A stretch of 64,000 bases of DNA from Phylloscopus collybita (Eukaryota; Chordata; Aves; Passeriformes; Phylloscopidae), in contig JAJNNQ010000056.1 of assembly GCA_027886175.1 (NCBI GenBank), positions 186,001-250,000 of the forward strand, in the 5' to 3' direction. The notes below the pieces were generated by a model, which saw only the letters and a program-made list of their open reading frames with translations, made no database searches and had not been told where the DNA came from. Position numbers and translations under genes: made by a program. This document shows, piece after piece, positions 39,341 to 50,454 of this stretch (position 1 is the stretch's first letter; each line of letters starts with the position of its first letter).

Positions 39341-41015
39341 AACTTCCAACTGGATGTAGATTCCATCTGGGGGATATCCTCATTTGTATGAAATTTTAGC
39401 AGGCAAAATCCCAGCGGCAGGCGGAGAGCATTTGAAACGAACGGTGGCCCATTTCCAGGGGAAACCAAAGTCTCCACCCCAGGTTCCTGATGTCAGTTTG
39501 TAGGAGGCTTTTGGCAATGCAAGGGCAGACAAACTTCCATCTGGTGGTAGATTGCACCTGGGAGATATCCACATTTGTATGGAATTTCAGTAGGCATAAG
39601 CCCCGAGGCAGGTTGACAGCATTAGACACAAATGGTGGCCCTTTTCCACGGGAAACCAAAGTCTCCACCCCACGTTCCTGATGTCAGTTTGTAGGAGGCC
39701 ATTGGCACTACAAGGGCAGAGTAACTTCTATCGGTTGGTTGGTTGCACCTGGGAGATATCCTCATTTGCATGGCATTTTAGTGGTATTTAAGTAGGCATA
39801 AGCCCAGTGGCCGGTAGACAGTATTAGACACGAACGGTGGCCCTTTTCCAATGGAAACCAAAGTCTCCACACCAGGCTCCTTATGTCAATTTATAGGAGG
39901 CCTTTGTCACTACATGGACAGACAAACTTCCAACTGGAGGTATATTCCATCTGAAAGATATTCTCATATGTATGGAATTTTAGTTGGCATAAAGCCAGTG
40001 GCAGGCAGACAGCATGAGACACGAACGGTGGCCCTTTTCCATAGGAAACCAAAGTCTCCACCCCGGGTTCCTGATGTCAGTTTTTAGAAGGCCTTCGGCA
40101 CTGCAAGGGGAGACAAACTTCCATCTGGTGGTAGATTGCACCTGGGAGATATCCTCATTAGCATGGAATTTCAGCAGTCATTAGTCCAGCAGAAGGCAGA
40201 CAGCATTAGACACTAACAGTGGCCCTTTTCCATAGAAAACCAATGTCTCCACCTCACGTTCTTGATGTCAGTTTGTAGGAGGCCTTTGGTACTACAAGGG
40301 CAGACAAGCTTCCATTTGGTGGTAGATTCCACCTGGGAGATATCCTCATTTGTATGCAATTTTAACAGGCAGAGCCCCAGTGGCAGGTAGACAGCATTAG
40401 ACACGAACGGTGGCCCTTTTCTATGGGAAACCAAAGACTTCACCTCACATTCCTGATGTCAGTTTGTAGGAGGCCTTTGGCACTACAAGGGCAGAGAAAC
40501 TTCCATTTGGTGGTAGATTGCACCTGGGAGATATCCTCATTTGTATGCAATTTTAGTAGGCACAAGCCCAGTGGCCGGCAGACAGCATTAGACACGAACG
40601 GTGGCCCTTTTCCATGGGAAACCAAAGTCTCCAATCCAGGTTCCTGATGTCAGTTTGTAGGAGGCCTTTGGTACTACAAGGGCAGACAAACTTGTAACTG
40701 GTGTAAATTGCGCCTGCGAGATATCCTCATTTGTATGGAATTTTAGCAGGCAAACTCCCAGCGGCTGGGAGACAGCATTAGACACGAACGGTGGCCATTT
40801 TCCATGGGAAACCAAAGTCTCCACCCCAGGTTCCTGATGTCAGTTTGTAGGAGGCCTTTGGCACTACAAGGGCAGACAAACTTCCAACTTGTTTTAGGTT
40901 GCATCTGGGGGACATCCTCATTCGTATTGAATTTTCGCAGGCAGAAACCCAGTGGCAGTCAGACAGCATTAGTCACGAACGGCGGCCCTTTTCCATGGGA
41001 AACCAAAATCTCCAC
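39341..41015 (+). repeat. 191/202-bp tandem satellite, block 3
   Basis: About nine monomers in the same orientation as blocks 1 and 2. They begin mid-monomer and are more varied; I found no near-identical multi-monomer unit here. The block is cut at 41015 by a solo LTR. Confidence 0.93.
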
Positions 41016-41608
41016 TGTTGGACAGGATGAAGTAGCTGGGCCCTGCAGAGATGATTTATTAATAAAAGATTCTAAAAATATGAAACCCACAAGAGGAATA
41101 GAATTAAAAGCAAAATTTGAACTGTAGTTTGCTGGACAGGAAGAAGGTGATTAGATGGCTGAAAAGACTTGACTGGGTGAGTCAGTGACACCCCTGCTAA
41201 GACAAAAGGATGAATAAAAGGTTGGACCTTCTCAAGTACCATGAATAAGGTGCGTTTCACAGGTTTTGGTATGTAGAGTAGTATTTTAATGTTGTAGTTC
41301 CCATAGGCTATATGTAGATTCTGTAGCTTTTGTATATTAAGGTGATTGGTTAATGCTCATTAGAATATTCACAATAGAAAGGGTTAAAATGGAATGTAAC
41401 AAGGAGCTCTGCCTCTTTTGCGCCCCTTCTCTTGGACCCTCTTGCTCCTACTCTTGGCCTCTTGGACTCTTTGCACTCCTGCTCCTGAATCCCTGGACTC
41501 TTCTCCGGTTAGGCTGCCTCCCCACGACAAATAAAGCACGTGTCCCAAAGAGTATCCTGGTCTTCAGATCATCTCTCTCGTCAGACACAACCAGCGTGCT
41601 TTCTAATA
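41016..41608 (+). mobile_element. Solo LTR, 593 bp, inside satellite
   Basis: The insert starts TGTTGGACAGG and ends TTTCTAATA. The 6 bases CTCCAC flank it on both sides (41010-41015 and 41609-41614), and removing it restores the satellite consensus TCTCCACCCCAGG. A polyadenylation signal AATAAA is at 41530-41535, about 75 bp from the end, which sets the plus orientation. A 6-bp duplication fits an ERVK-type element. The terminal TA in place of CA is unusual. No internal coding region remains. Confidence 0.8.
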
Positions 41609-42972
41609 CTCCACCCCAGGATCTTCAAGTCAGTTTGTTGGAGGCCTTTGGCACTACAAGGGAAGACAAACTTCCCACCGGTGGTACATTCCACCTGGGA
41701 GATATCCTCATTTGTATGGAATTTTAGCTGGCAAAATCCCAGCGGCAGGCAGACAGCATTAGACACGAACGGTGGCCCTTTTCCATGGGAAACCAACGTC
41801 TCCAGCCCAGGTTCCGGATGTCAGTTTGTAGGAGGCCTTTGGAAATACAAGGGCAGACAAACTTTCAACTGGTGGTAGATTCCATTTGGGGGACATCCTG
41901 ATTTTCATGGAATTTTAGAGGAATATTCTCAGGCAAAATCCCATTGGCAGGCAGACAGCATTAGACACGAACGGTGGCCCTTTTCCATGGGAAACCAAAG
42001 TCTCCAATCCAGGTTCCTGATGTCAGTTTGTAGGAGGCCTTAGGAACTACAAGGGCAGACAAACTTCCAACTGGATGTAGATTGCATCTGGGGGACATCC
42101 TCATTCGTAGGGAAATTTAGCAGGCAAAAGGCCAGTGGCAGGCAGACAGCATTAGACATGAACATTGGCCCTTTTCCATGGGAAACCAAAGTCTCCAGCC
42201 GAGGTTCCTCATGTCAGTTTGTACGAGGCCTTTGGCACTACAAGGGCAGACAAACTTCCAAGTGGTGGTGGACTCCATCTGGGAGACCTTCTCATTCCTA
42301 TGGAATTTTAGAGGATTATATGCAGACAAAATCTCAGCGGCCAGCAGAGACTATTAGACACGAACGGTGGCCCTTTTCCATGGGAAACCAAAGACTCCAG
42401 CCTAGGTTCCTGATGTCAGTTTGTAGGAGGCCTGTGGCACTACAAGGGCAGACAATCTTCCATGCCGTGGTTGATTCCATTTGGGAGAACATCCTGATTT
42501 GTATGGAATTTTAGAGGTATATTTTCAGGAAAAATCCCATTGGCAGGCAGACAGCATTAGACACGAACGGTGGGCCGTTTCCATGGGAAGTCAAAGTCTC
42601 TAGCCCAGGTTCCTTATGTCAGTTTGTAGGAGGCCTTTGGCACTACAAGGGAAGACCATCTTCCATGAGGTGGTAGATTCCATATGGGAGACATCCTCTT
42701 TTTTATGGAATTTCAGAAGCCAGAAGCCCAGTGGCAGGCAGACAGCATTAGACACAAACGGTGGCCCTTTTCTATGGGAAACCAAAGCCTCCAGCCCAGG
42801 TTCCTGATGTCAGTTTTTACGAGGACTTTGGACCTACAAGGGCAGACAAATTTCCAACTGGTGGTAGATTCCATATGGAGGACATCGTCATTTATATGGA
42901 ATTTTAGTGGAATTTTAGCAGGCAAAATCCCAGCAGCAGGTAGACAGAATTAAACAGAAACGGTGGCCATTT
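41609..42972 (+). repeat. 191/202-bp tandem satellite, block 4
   Basis: About seven diverged monomers, several with a variant tail such as GAGGATTATATGCAGAC near 42311. The last monomer breaks at about 42972 (AACGGTGGCCATTTT) and passes straight into the 40-bp minisatellite. Confidence 0.92.
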
Positions 42973-44572
42973 TAGGTGGGAGTGGGTGTTTCCACCGCTG
43001 TGGTGTCACAAAGTGGTTAAACTGGTTCTGCAGGCATTGTGGTGTCCCAGAGACTTTGTAGCTGGTGCTGCCACAACTGTGGTGTCGCAAAGAGGTGGAA
43101 GCTAAAGCTGCCAACACCGTGGTGTCCCAGAGAGGTGGAATCTGGTGCTGCCAACACTGTGTTTTCACAGCGAGGTGGCAGCTGCTGCAGGCAGCACTGT
43201 GGTGTCATAGAGAGGTGGAAGCTGGTGCTGCCACTGCTGTGGTGTCAGAGAGAGGGGGAAGTTTCTGCTGCCAGCTCTGCGGTGTCACAAAGAGAGGAAT
43301 GCTGGTGCTGCCAGAGCTTTGGTGTCACAGAGAGGTGGAAGTGTGTGCTGCCAAAGCTGTGGTGTCACAGAGAGGAGGGAGCGGGTGTTTCCACTGCTGT
43401 ATTGTCACAAAGTGGTGCAAACTGATTCTGCCGGCACTGTGGCGTCACAGAGAGGTGGAAGCTGGTGCTGCAAATGCTGTGGTGTGACAGAGAGGTAGAA
43501 GCTGGTGCTACCAGCACTGTGGTGTCACAGAGAGGTGGAAGCCGGTGCTTCAACTGCTGTGATGTCACAGAGAGGTAGAAGCTGGTGGTGCCAGCACTGT
43601 GGTGTCACAGAGAGGTGGAAGTCTGTGCTGCCACTGCTGTGGTGTCACAGAGAGGTGGAAGCTGGTTCTGCCGGCACTGTGGTGTCACAGAAAGGTGGAA
43701 GTTGCTGCTGCCAGCTCTGTGGTCTCACAAGGAGAGGAATGCTGGTCCTGCCACTGCTCTTGTGTCGCAGAGAGGTGGAAGCTGGTGCTGCGAGAACTGT
43801 GGCAACACAAAAAGTGTAATGGTGGTTCTCCAGGTACTATATTGTCACAGAGAGGTGGCAGCTGCTGCTGCAACTGCTATCGTGTCACAGACAGCTGGGA
43901 GCTGCTGTTGCCGCCACTGTGGTGTCTCAGAATATTGGAAGCAGATGCTGGCAGCACTGCGGTGTCACAGAGTGATGGAAGCTGGTGTTACTAGTGCTGT
44001 GGTATCACAGAGAGGTCGAAGCTGGTGCTGCCACAGCTGTGGTGTCATAGAGAGGTGGAAGCTGGTGCTGCCAGCTCTGAGGCATCACACATAGGTGGAA
44101 GCTGCTGCTGCCTGCACTGTGGTGTCAGATGGTGTGGAAGCTGGTTCTGGCAGCACTGTGGTGTCACAGAGAGGGAGAAGCTGTTGCTGCCAGCTCTGTG
44201 GCATCACAAAAAAGGCAATTCTGGTACCCTAACTGCTGCGGTGTAACAGAGAGATGGAAGTTGGAGCTGCCAGCACTATTGTGTCACGTAGGGATGGAAG
44301 CTGCTTCTGCACCTGCTGTGGTGTCACAGAGAGGTGAAAGTGTGTGCTGCCACTGCTGTGGTGTCACAGAGAGTTGGGAGTGGGTGTTTCCATTGCTGTC
44401 ACACACTGTGGTGTCAGAAAGAAGTGGAAACTGGTTCTGTAGGCACTGTGGTGTCCCAGAGTCTTTGAACCTGGTGCTGCCAGAACTGTGGTGTCGCAGA
44501 GTGGTGGAAGCTGAAGCTGCCAACACCGTGGTTTCCCAGAGAGGTGGAATCTGGTGCTGCCAACACTGTCTT
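42973..44572 (+). repeat. 40-bp minisatellite array 1
   Basis: About 40 tandem units of 40 bp; the core half-unit is GTGGTGTCACAGAGAGGTGG. Variants recur in a fixed order: a GAGCGGGTGTTTCCAC unit, a GGCAACACAAAAAGTG unit and a GCAATTCTGGTACCC unit. The same order is seen in array 2, so there is higher-order structure. Because 40 is 1 modulo 3 and the unit lacks stops, any frame yields the same 40-aa periodic Cys/Trp-rich peptide, and open frames reach 292 aa (44129-45007). I regard these as by-products. Confidence 0.95.
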
Positions 44573-45020
44573 GTCTCAGTATCTTCACCTGACAGCTCTA
44601 CTAAATGTAGGACATTTCAGGCAGTCTCCTCTCGCCGTGTGCGTGCTTCTGCTTTCTGTTTTCATGGTGCCGAGAAGTACTCCTGCTTGCTATTGTTTCC
44701 AGCAAGCCCAGACGCTGGTGCAATGATACTTCTGCCTTTGCCAGCACAAAAGCACTTTCTAGTTGGGTTGGAGTTGCCCCTGCGTTCAGCAGCTCAAGCA
44801 GAAGCTCTGCTGTCTCTCTGCGTCTTGTGCACAGCAGAGCTGTCCAGAACGAGAAGCTGCCTTTTCGCCGAGAGAGCAGCATTTTGCAGCAGGGAAGCAG
44901 GCATCCTCGGGGAAGCCGCAGGGTGCGAGGAGAAGCAAAAGGAAAGCGGGGAAGAATGTGGAACACAGGAAAATATCGCGGAGAGTAGGTGTTTACAAGG
45001 ACGTTGAGGCAGAAGACGGC
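44573..45020 (+). repeat. GC-rich 500-bp repeat, copy C
   Basis: Begins at the end of the minisatellite (after CAACACTGTCTTG) with a TTCACCTGACAGCTCTAC-like block. It carries the CAGGCAGTCTCCTCTCGCC and GAGAAGCTGCCTTTT marks of the family, more diverged from A and B than from copy D. It ends near the QRFPR fragment. Confidence 0.8.
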
Positions 45021-45105
45021 AAAGCCAGAGGGGTCGTGGTCCGGCCATGGCGGGGCGCGGGCGGCGGCGCTGAAGGGGGGCGGTGTCAGTCCCCGAGTCG
45101 GCGCC

Positions 45106-45264
45106 TTGCTGTCCCTGAACATCACCCGGCGCAGTTCGCGTAGCTCCTGCGGGAACCACAACGTGACGCGGGAGCAGTTCATTGCTCTCTACGGTCTGCA
45201 GCTGCTGGTGTACATAGTGGAGCTGTCGGGGTGCACCAAGGTGGCCTTCGTCCTCATCTGCGTC
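45106..45264 (+). pseudogene. QRFPR: QRFPR (GPR103) first-exon pseudogene fragment
   Basis: The segment encodes NHNVTREQFIALYGLQ and then, after further residues, TKVAFVLICV. This matches the extracellular N-terminus and start of transmembrane helix 1 of the QRFP neuropeptide receptor (human pattern: LNIT...DHNLTREQFIALY...ELPG.AK). Alignment places the initiator at 45106, where TTG stands instead of ATG. Two N-glycosylation sequons (NIT, NVT) are kept. There is a one-base deletion near 45127, a TAG stop at 45141-45143 in the shifted frame, and a one-base insertion near 45154 that restores frame. Homology stops at 45264, where CCCCAAAATCA repeats begin; no further exons are seen. It is a dead gene piece, moved by segmental duplication or left in place when its surroundings were overrun. 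GC content is high as in a first exon. Confidence 0.85.
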
Positions 45265-45269
45265 GCTTG

Positions 45270-45682
45270 CACAATCACCCCAAAAATCACACTAAAATCA
45301 CCCCAAGAACCCTCAAAATCACCCCAAAACCACTCCAAAGTCACCCCAAAAATTGGCTTTGGCACCCTCAAAAACTATTAAAATCTCCAAAATTGTCCCA
45401 AAAATAACCCCAAATTCACCCCAAAATTGCATCAAAATCACCTGCAATCACCCCAAAATGAGCTTTGGCACCCGCAAAAACTACCCCAAAAATCACCCCA
45501 AAATCATCTTCGGCAGCCCCAAAAATGACCTCTAAATCACCAAAAAGTCACACCAAAATCGGCTTTGGAACACCAAAAAACAAAACCAAACCAAACCAAA
45601 CCAAACCAAAATAATAAAAACCAAACCAAAACAAACAAAAAAAAACCAAACCAAACCAAACCAACAAAAAAACCCCCACCAC
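45270..45682 (+). repeat. Degenerate CCCCAAAATCA tract, part 1, with CAAAC microsatellite
   Basis: C- and A-rich, almost G-free plus strand built of irregular AAAATCACCCC-like units, with occasional GGCTTTGGCACCCC spacers. From about 45578 it turns into a CCAAA pentamer run. The minus strand is rich in GGGG runs. Confidence 0.9.
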
Positions 45683-45993
45683 TGTTGGCAGATAGATTTC
45701 CCGGCCGGAAGAATTATCGGGTGTTAGTTAGGGTCCCCGCCTCTCCACAGTTCTTACCAAATCCAGTTGTACCTTGCAGACCCCCACTGGCGTGACGTGA
45801 CCACGCTACATCCATAAAAGCTACCGCGCGCGCTCGAATAAATGCATTTCGCCATCCACTATATTAGTGTTGTGTGTGATTGCCCGGCACGGTCTGTGTA
45901 TTATAAAAGAGGTGATCGGCCGTGGCCCCATCGAACCAGGTTGCCAATACCGGGCCTCGCCGTGCGCCCACGCACGCCTGGATCCCGGTAATA
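45683..45993 (+). mobile_element. Short LTR-like insert, 311 bp
   Basis: A G-containing island in the CCCCAAAA tract. It begins TGTTGGCAGATAG and ends CCCGGTAATA. It has a TATA-like ATAAAAG (45814-45820) and an AATAAA signal (45837-45842). The left flank ends CACCAC and the right flank starts AACCAC, a 6-base match with one difference, so a target duplication is plausible. The ends TGTTGG...TAATA resemble those of the LTR at 41016-41608, which suggests related families. Confidence 0.6.
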
Positions 45994-48230
45994 AACCACC
46001 AAAAAATCCCACAAAAAAAAATAAACAGCCCAACAAAATCACCCCAAATTTTCCCCCCAAACCCCCAAAATCGCTGCAAAAACCACCACAAAATCATACC
46101 AAAGCCACCCCCAAAGTTGCCTCAAAAATTACCTGAAAATCATCCCAAATAACCCACAAATTGGCTTCTGCACCCCAAAACTGCACTCAAATCACCTTAA
46201 AAATCACCCCAAAATCATCCCCAAACCCATTGTAAGTCACCCCAACCATCATCCCAAAATCATCCCTAAGAACACCCCAAAAATTTGCTTTGGCACCCCC
46301 CAAATGGCCCAAAATCACCCCCAAAAGCCCTCCAAATTGCCCCCAAAACATCCCTAAACTCACCCCAGAATCACTCCAAAATCACCCACAATCACCCCAA
46401 AATGAGCTCCGGCACCCCCAAAACCTGCCCTAAAAATAGCCCCAAAATCACCCCCAAAAATGGCTTTGACACCCCCTAAAACACCAAAATCACCCCAGAA
46501 TCACTCCAGAAATCACCCCAAATTTCCTTAAAAACCTTTGAAATCACCCAAAATCTGCTTTGGAACCCCCAAAACACCTCCAAAATTGTCCCAAAAACCA
46601 CCCCAAAATCATCTGATATCGCCCCAAAATCAGCTTCTGCACTCCCAAAACCCCCTGAAATCACCCAAGAAACCTTCAAAATTGCCCTAAAAACAACGCC
46701 AAAGTTGCCCCAAAAATCTCTCCAAAATCTCCCCAAATTACTCCAAAACTGGCTTTGGCAATCCTGAAAAAAAAACCAAAATTGCCCTAGAAACACCCCA
46801 AATCGCCCAAAAAATCACCACAAAGTCAACCAAAATCATCTGAAAATTGGATTGAGCTCCCCCCAAAAGTCACCGCAAAATGATCCCCAAACTATCCTCG
46901 AAATCGCCTCATGAATCACCTCAACATCACATCAAATCACTGTCAAATCAGCTTCTGCACCCCCCAAAACCCCTAAAATTGCCCCAGAAACCTTCAAAAT
47001 TGCCCAAAAACCACTCCAAAAATCACACCAAAATCACCTCAAAATCACCCTAAAATCTCCCCCGAAACCATCCAAAAATCACCCTAAAAAAACTTAAATC
47101 ATCATCGGCACCCTCAAAACCCCCCAAAATTGCTCCAAAAATCACCCCAAAAATCAACCCAAGAACTCTCAGAATCGCCCCAAAAACCAACTCAAAGGTG
47201 CCCCAAAAATCGCCCCAAAATCACTCCAAAACTGATTTTGGCACCTTCAAAGCTTCCCAAAATCACCCTAAAAATTTGCTTCAGCCCCCCAATAAATCAC
47301 CCCAAAAATCACCCCCCAAATCACCCCAAAATCGGCCAAAATCACCCCAAAAGTGGCTTCAGCACTCTCAATACCGCCCAAAATTGCCCCAAAAGTCACC
47401 CCCAAATCAACCAAAACCATGCAAAATAAACCCAAAATCATGCTGAAATTGGCTTCTGCACCCCAAAAATCACCCCCAAATTTCCCTTAAAAAATTATCC
47501 CCAAATCATCCCAAAAATCACCCCAAACCCCCTCAAATCACCCCAAAAATCCCCAAAATCGCCACAAAAATCACCTCAAAATCGCCCTAAACACTCACAC
47601 CCCAAATCACACAAAAATGGGCCAGGGCAACCCAAAAATCACACAAATACCACCCAAAATCACACCAAAATCGGTTTTGGCACCCCAAAACTGCCACCAA
47701 AACTTCCCAAATCTCCCCAAATTAGCCTCCAAAAGCCCCCAAATAGCGCCCCAAAATCACCACAGAATTGTTCCAAAATCAATGCAAAATAAGCCCAAAA
47801 TCTGCCCAGAAGTTGCCCCACCGTCGTTCCAAAAATCACCTCAAAATTGGCCTTGGCACCCCCTAAAATCACCGCAAATCTGCTCAAAAATCACCTTAAA
47901 ATCGGCTTGGCCTCTGCCAAAAATATCCCCAAAATCTGAACCCAAAATCATCCCAAAATCTTACCAACCCCCGCCCCCCCCAAAATCGCACCCAAATCAC
48001 CCCAAATGACCCTAAAACAGGCTTTGACACCCTCAACGCCCCCCCAAATGGCACTAAAACCCCCCAAAATTGCCCCCCAAACCGCCCCCAAAATCACCCG
48101 AAAATCAATTGAAGCCACACCAAAATCAACTTTGGAACCCCAGAATCGCCACCAAACACCACCCCCCCCCATCCCCCCCCCGCCCCCCCCGCCAAGAATC
48201 GCCGCAAATTTGCCCCCAAAACTGCCCCAA
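45994..48230 (+). repeat. Degenerate CCCCAAAATCA tract, part 2
   Basis: More than 2.2 kb of irregular CCCCAAAATCACC-type units with a slower period set by TTGGCTTCTGCACCCC or TTTGGCACCCCC phrases every 100-150 bp. It ends in poly-C runs at 48161-48192. Open frames rich in Pro, Lys, Asn and Gln on the plus strand result from the composition and are not genes. Such tracts are widespread in songbird genomes. Confidence 0.9.
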
Positions 48231-48702
48231 AAATCTGACTCTCAGCTTTCTGAAGTCCTCCGGAAGAATTCTGTATGTGAAGCAGCCTGGGAGCAGGGGT
48301 TATATACCAGGGGCGGGCAATTCAGAGCCCTCTTCTCTCCCACGGGCAGAGGGTCTGGCACTTGCCATTTCCAAGGGCCCTGCAGCTGCCAAAGGTGCCT
48401 TTTTTGCTCGGTTTGTGGGAATTTATTTTTTTTTTTAATTTTTTTCTGTGTTTGTCTTTGTGTTTATTTTCGTTTTATTTTTCGAACAACTTTTCCCATC
48501 AGCTCTGGGCAGAATCTGTATCTGCCACTTGTCTATGGCACTGTGGAGGTGGCCAAGGGGACCTTCCCCGAGCTGTGTGCAGAGGAATCCAAATCTGCCC
48601 AGGCCGGGGCTGGTCAGTAGCCACTTAGTTGTGTTTACTGGATGCAGCTCTGGATGTTTCCCTTGGGTGTCTCCAGGGAGGGAATGTTTGGTCTGCCGGG
48701 GC
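48231..48702. other. Unique DNA, nothing identified
   Basis: Moderately GC-rich sequence with a T-rich stretch at 48422-48445 and a TTATATACC motif near 48300. No coding match or RNA gene is recognised. Confidence 0.4.
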
Positions 48703-48865
48703 TGGGCTTTCACAGAGAGGGGAAAGCTGTTGCTGCCAGCACTGTGGTGTCATAAAGAGGGGAACACAGGTGCTGCCGACGCTGTGGTGTCAGAGAGAGG
48801 GGAGTGCTGGGGCTGGCACTACTCCTGTGTCACACAGAGGGGAATGCTGGACCTGCCCTGCTCCT
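48703..48865 (+). repeat. 40-bp minisatellite, short block
   Basis: Four to five diverged units related to arrays 1 and 2 (GGTGTCATAAAGAGGGGAAC, GTGTCAGAGAGAGGGGAG). They lie between the CCCCAAAA tract and CR1 fragments, an isolated outlier of the same family. Confidence 0.85.
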
Positions 48866-48944
48866 GCCCTGCCCCCAACAGCTTTGTGAGCACCTTGAGT
48901 GGACAGAAGGGCTGAGCCAAAGGTGAGAATTGCAGAAAGGGCTG

Positions 48945-49190
48945 AGCTGAGAGGAACCCAGTGGGATCATGGAGTCCAGGCAGTCACAAGCCGGGCATCC
49001 CTGGGAGCGGTGTCCAAAGGCTCCTGGAGCTGCGGCTGCCTCGGGGCTGTGAGCATTCCCTGAGGAGCCTGGTCAGTGGCCAAGCCCCCTGTAGGGGAAG
49101 AAGCCTTTGCTAATCTCCATCCCGGAGTTGCCCTGGCCCAGCCCCAGCTGTTCCCTCGGGTGCAGTCCCTGAGGAGCCCGGGGCCGAGGT
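48945..49190 (-). mobile_element. CR1 LINE 3-prime end fragment, minus strand
   Basis: GGGATCATGGAGTCCAG at 48962, GGTGTCCAAAGGCTCCTGGA, and the GGGGAAGAAGCCTTTGCTAA stretch near 49095 are the reverse complement of the CR1 3-prime untranslated region common in birds. The 3-prime terminus lies to the left. Truncated and diverged. Confidence 0.6.
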
Positions 49191-49435
49191 GGGAGCTACC
49201 CCAGCGCTGGCCCTCGGAAGGAGGCACAGCCCCCCAGGGAGCTCTGAGCTCCGTCTGCTGGGCTGCGGCCGAAGCGAGCAAGTGCCTGCAGAGCTCCAGG
49301 GAAAGGTCCTGCCCTTGGCTGAGGGCCAGGTCGGGGCCACGGGAAGAAAATCAACTTGCAGCTTCTGCCCCACAGCAGGGAGGAGCAGCAATTGCTGGCT
49401 AAGAGAAACTCTTGCCAAGGGCCTGCAGGGAGAGG

Positions 49436-49600
49436 ACACAGGGAATGGCTTAGTGCTGCCTGGGGGCAGGCTGAAATGGGACGTGGAGATGGAATTGTAC
49501 CCTGCAAGGGCCATGGCACAGGTTGGCCCGAGAAGCTGCGGCAGCCCCTGAATCACTGGAAGCGTCCAAGGCCCTCTTGGATGGGGCTTCCTGCCCAGGA
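49436..49600 (+). mobile_element. CR1 LINE 3-prime end fragment, plus strand
   Basis: Contains the CR1 phrases CTGAAATGGGACGTGGAGAT, CATGGCACAGGTTGGCCCG and AGAAGCTGCGGCAGCCCCTG in order. The family pattern is GGCACAGGTTGCCCAGAGAAGCTGTGG followed by a CTGGAAGTGTCCAAGG-like block. It runs into the ATGGC microsatellite, which may have grown from the CCATGGCAGG phrase that normally follows in CR1. Confidence 0.65.
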
Positions 49601-49603
49601 GTG

Positions 49604-49740
49604 ATGGCATGGCATGGCATGGCATGGCATGGCATGGCATGGCATGGCATGGCATGGCATGGCATGGCATGGCATGGCATGGCATGGCACGGGATGGGAT
49701 GCGATGGGATGGGATGGGATGAGATGGGATGGGATGGGAT
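49604..49740 (+). repeat. Pentamer microsatellite, ATGGC then GGGAT
   Basis: Seventeen perfect ATGGC units (49604-49688) are followed by about ten GGGAT units (49691-49740) with two imperfect ones. The open frames here (MAWHG and MPCHA repeats) are artefacts of the repeat. Confidence 0.97.
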
Positions 49741-50040
49741 GGGGTGTTGTAGGATGGGGATGGAACTGTGGGGGGTGGGATGTATTTTGTGAGGGATGGA
49801 GATTGGAAAGCGGGGGCATGGGGTGGTTTGCCCTCTTGGAGTGAGGCACTAGAAGGAGGAACAGCAGGGGGCACTTTTGGGGATGCTCCTGCTGCTTTTA
49901 GGAATTTTGGGTCCTAGAAGTGTCTTCTGGGCATTTGCAGTTAAATTGGGAAGGCTGAGATAAAGGTCCTGAGCTGTGGAGGGTTGAGGTGAAGAGCCAG
50001 GATTTTGGAAGGGTGAGGGTACCTCATTCCAGGAAGGCAG

Positions 50041-50139
50041 GAAGGGAGTAAGGGAGGGAGGGAGGGAGGGAAGGCGGGAGGGGGAGAGAGAGAGGAAGGA
50101 AGGGAAGAAGAAAAGGGAGGGAGGGATGGAGGGAGGGGT
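50041..50139 (+). repeat. Purine-rich GGGA/GGAA tract
   Basis: Almost pure G/A on the plus strand, with GGGA and GAGA runs broken by a few pyrimidines. Such tracts can form triplex structures; nothing in the sequence shows that this one does. Confidence 0.9.
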
Positions 50140-50184
50140 CCAGATCTGTTCTTTATCTGCAGCTGGAGCCTGTTATCTGGAGTT

Positions 50185-50440
50185 CGTTGGCACTGCCAGT
50201 GCCCGGATCTGGAAATTTCCTAGTGTCGGCGTGTCCCAAGTCCAGCAATTTGCTGGCACAGAAAGCCAAAATTGGGCAATTTTCTGGTTCTGGCACCAGC
50301 ACTACCCAGATGCAGTAATTTGCTGGTTCCAGGAGTCCAGATCCAGCAAATTGCCAACACTGGCTCTGCCCAGGTGTGGCATTTGCCAGCACCAGTACCA
50401 AGCAGATCTGGTAATTTCCTGCTGCTGGGACACTCAGGGG
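50185..50440 (+). repeat. Degenerate 34-bp minisatellite
   Basis: Seven imperfect units, each with an AATTT or CATTT core followed by GCTGG or CCTG (near 50215, 50249, 50277, 50318, 50348, 50382 and 50421). Spacing varies from 28 to 41 bp. Units share a CAGATC/CAGCACC-like upstream half. Confidence 0.7.
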
Positions 50441-50454
50441 GTCTGGCAGAGCAG

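Noticed and set aside
38336..39477. Open frames of 168-197 aa in the 500-bp repeats
   Set aside because: They occur on both strands, are not kept in frame in copies C-E, and one runs into satellite.
45270..48230. Interstitial telomere sequence
   Set aside because: The vertebrate telomere unit TTAGGG/CCCTAA is absent; units are irregular CCCCAAAATCA.
49110..49874. A 254-aa minus-strand open frame
   Set aside because: It is built from a pentamer microsatellite (MPCHA, IPSHP repeats) and CR1-derived sequence.
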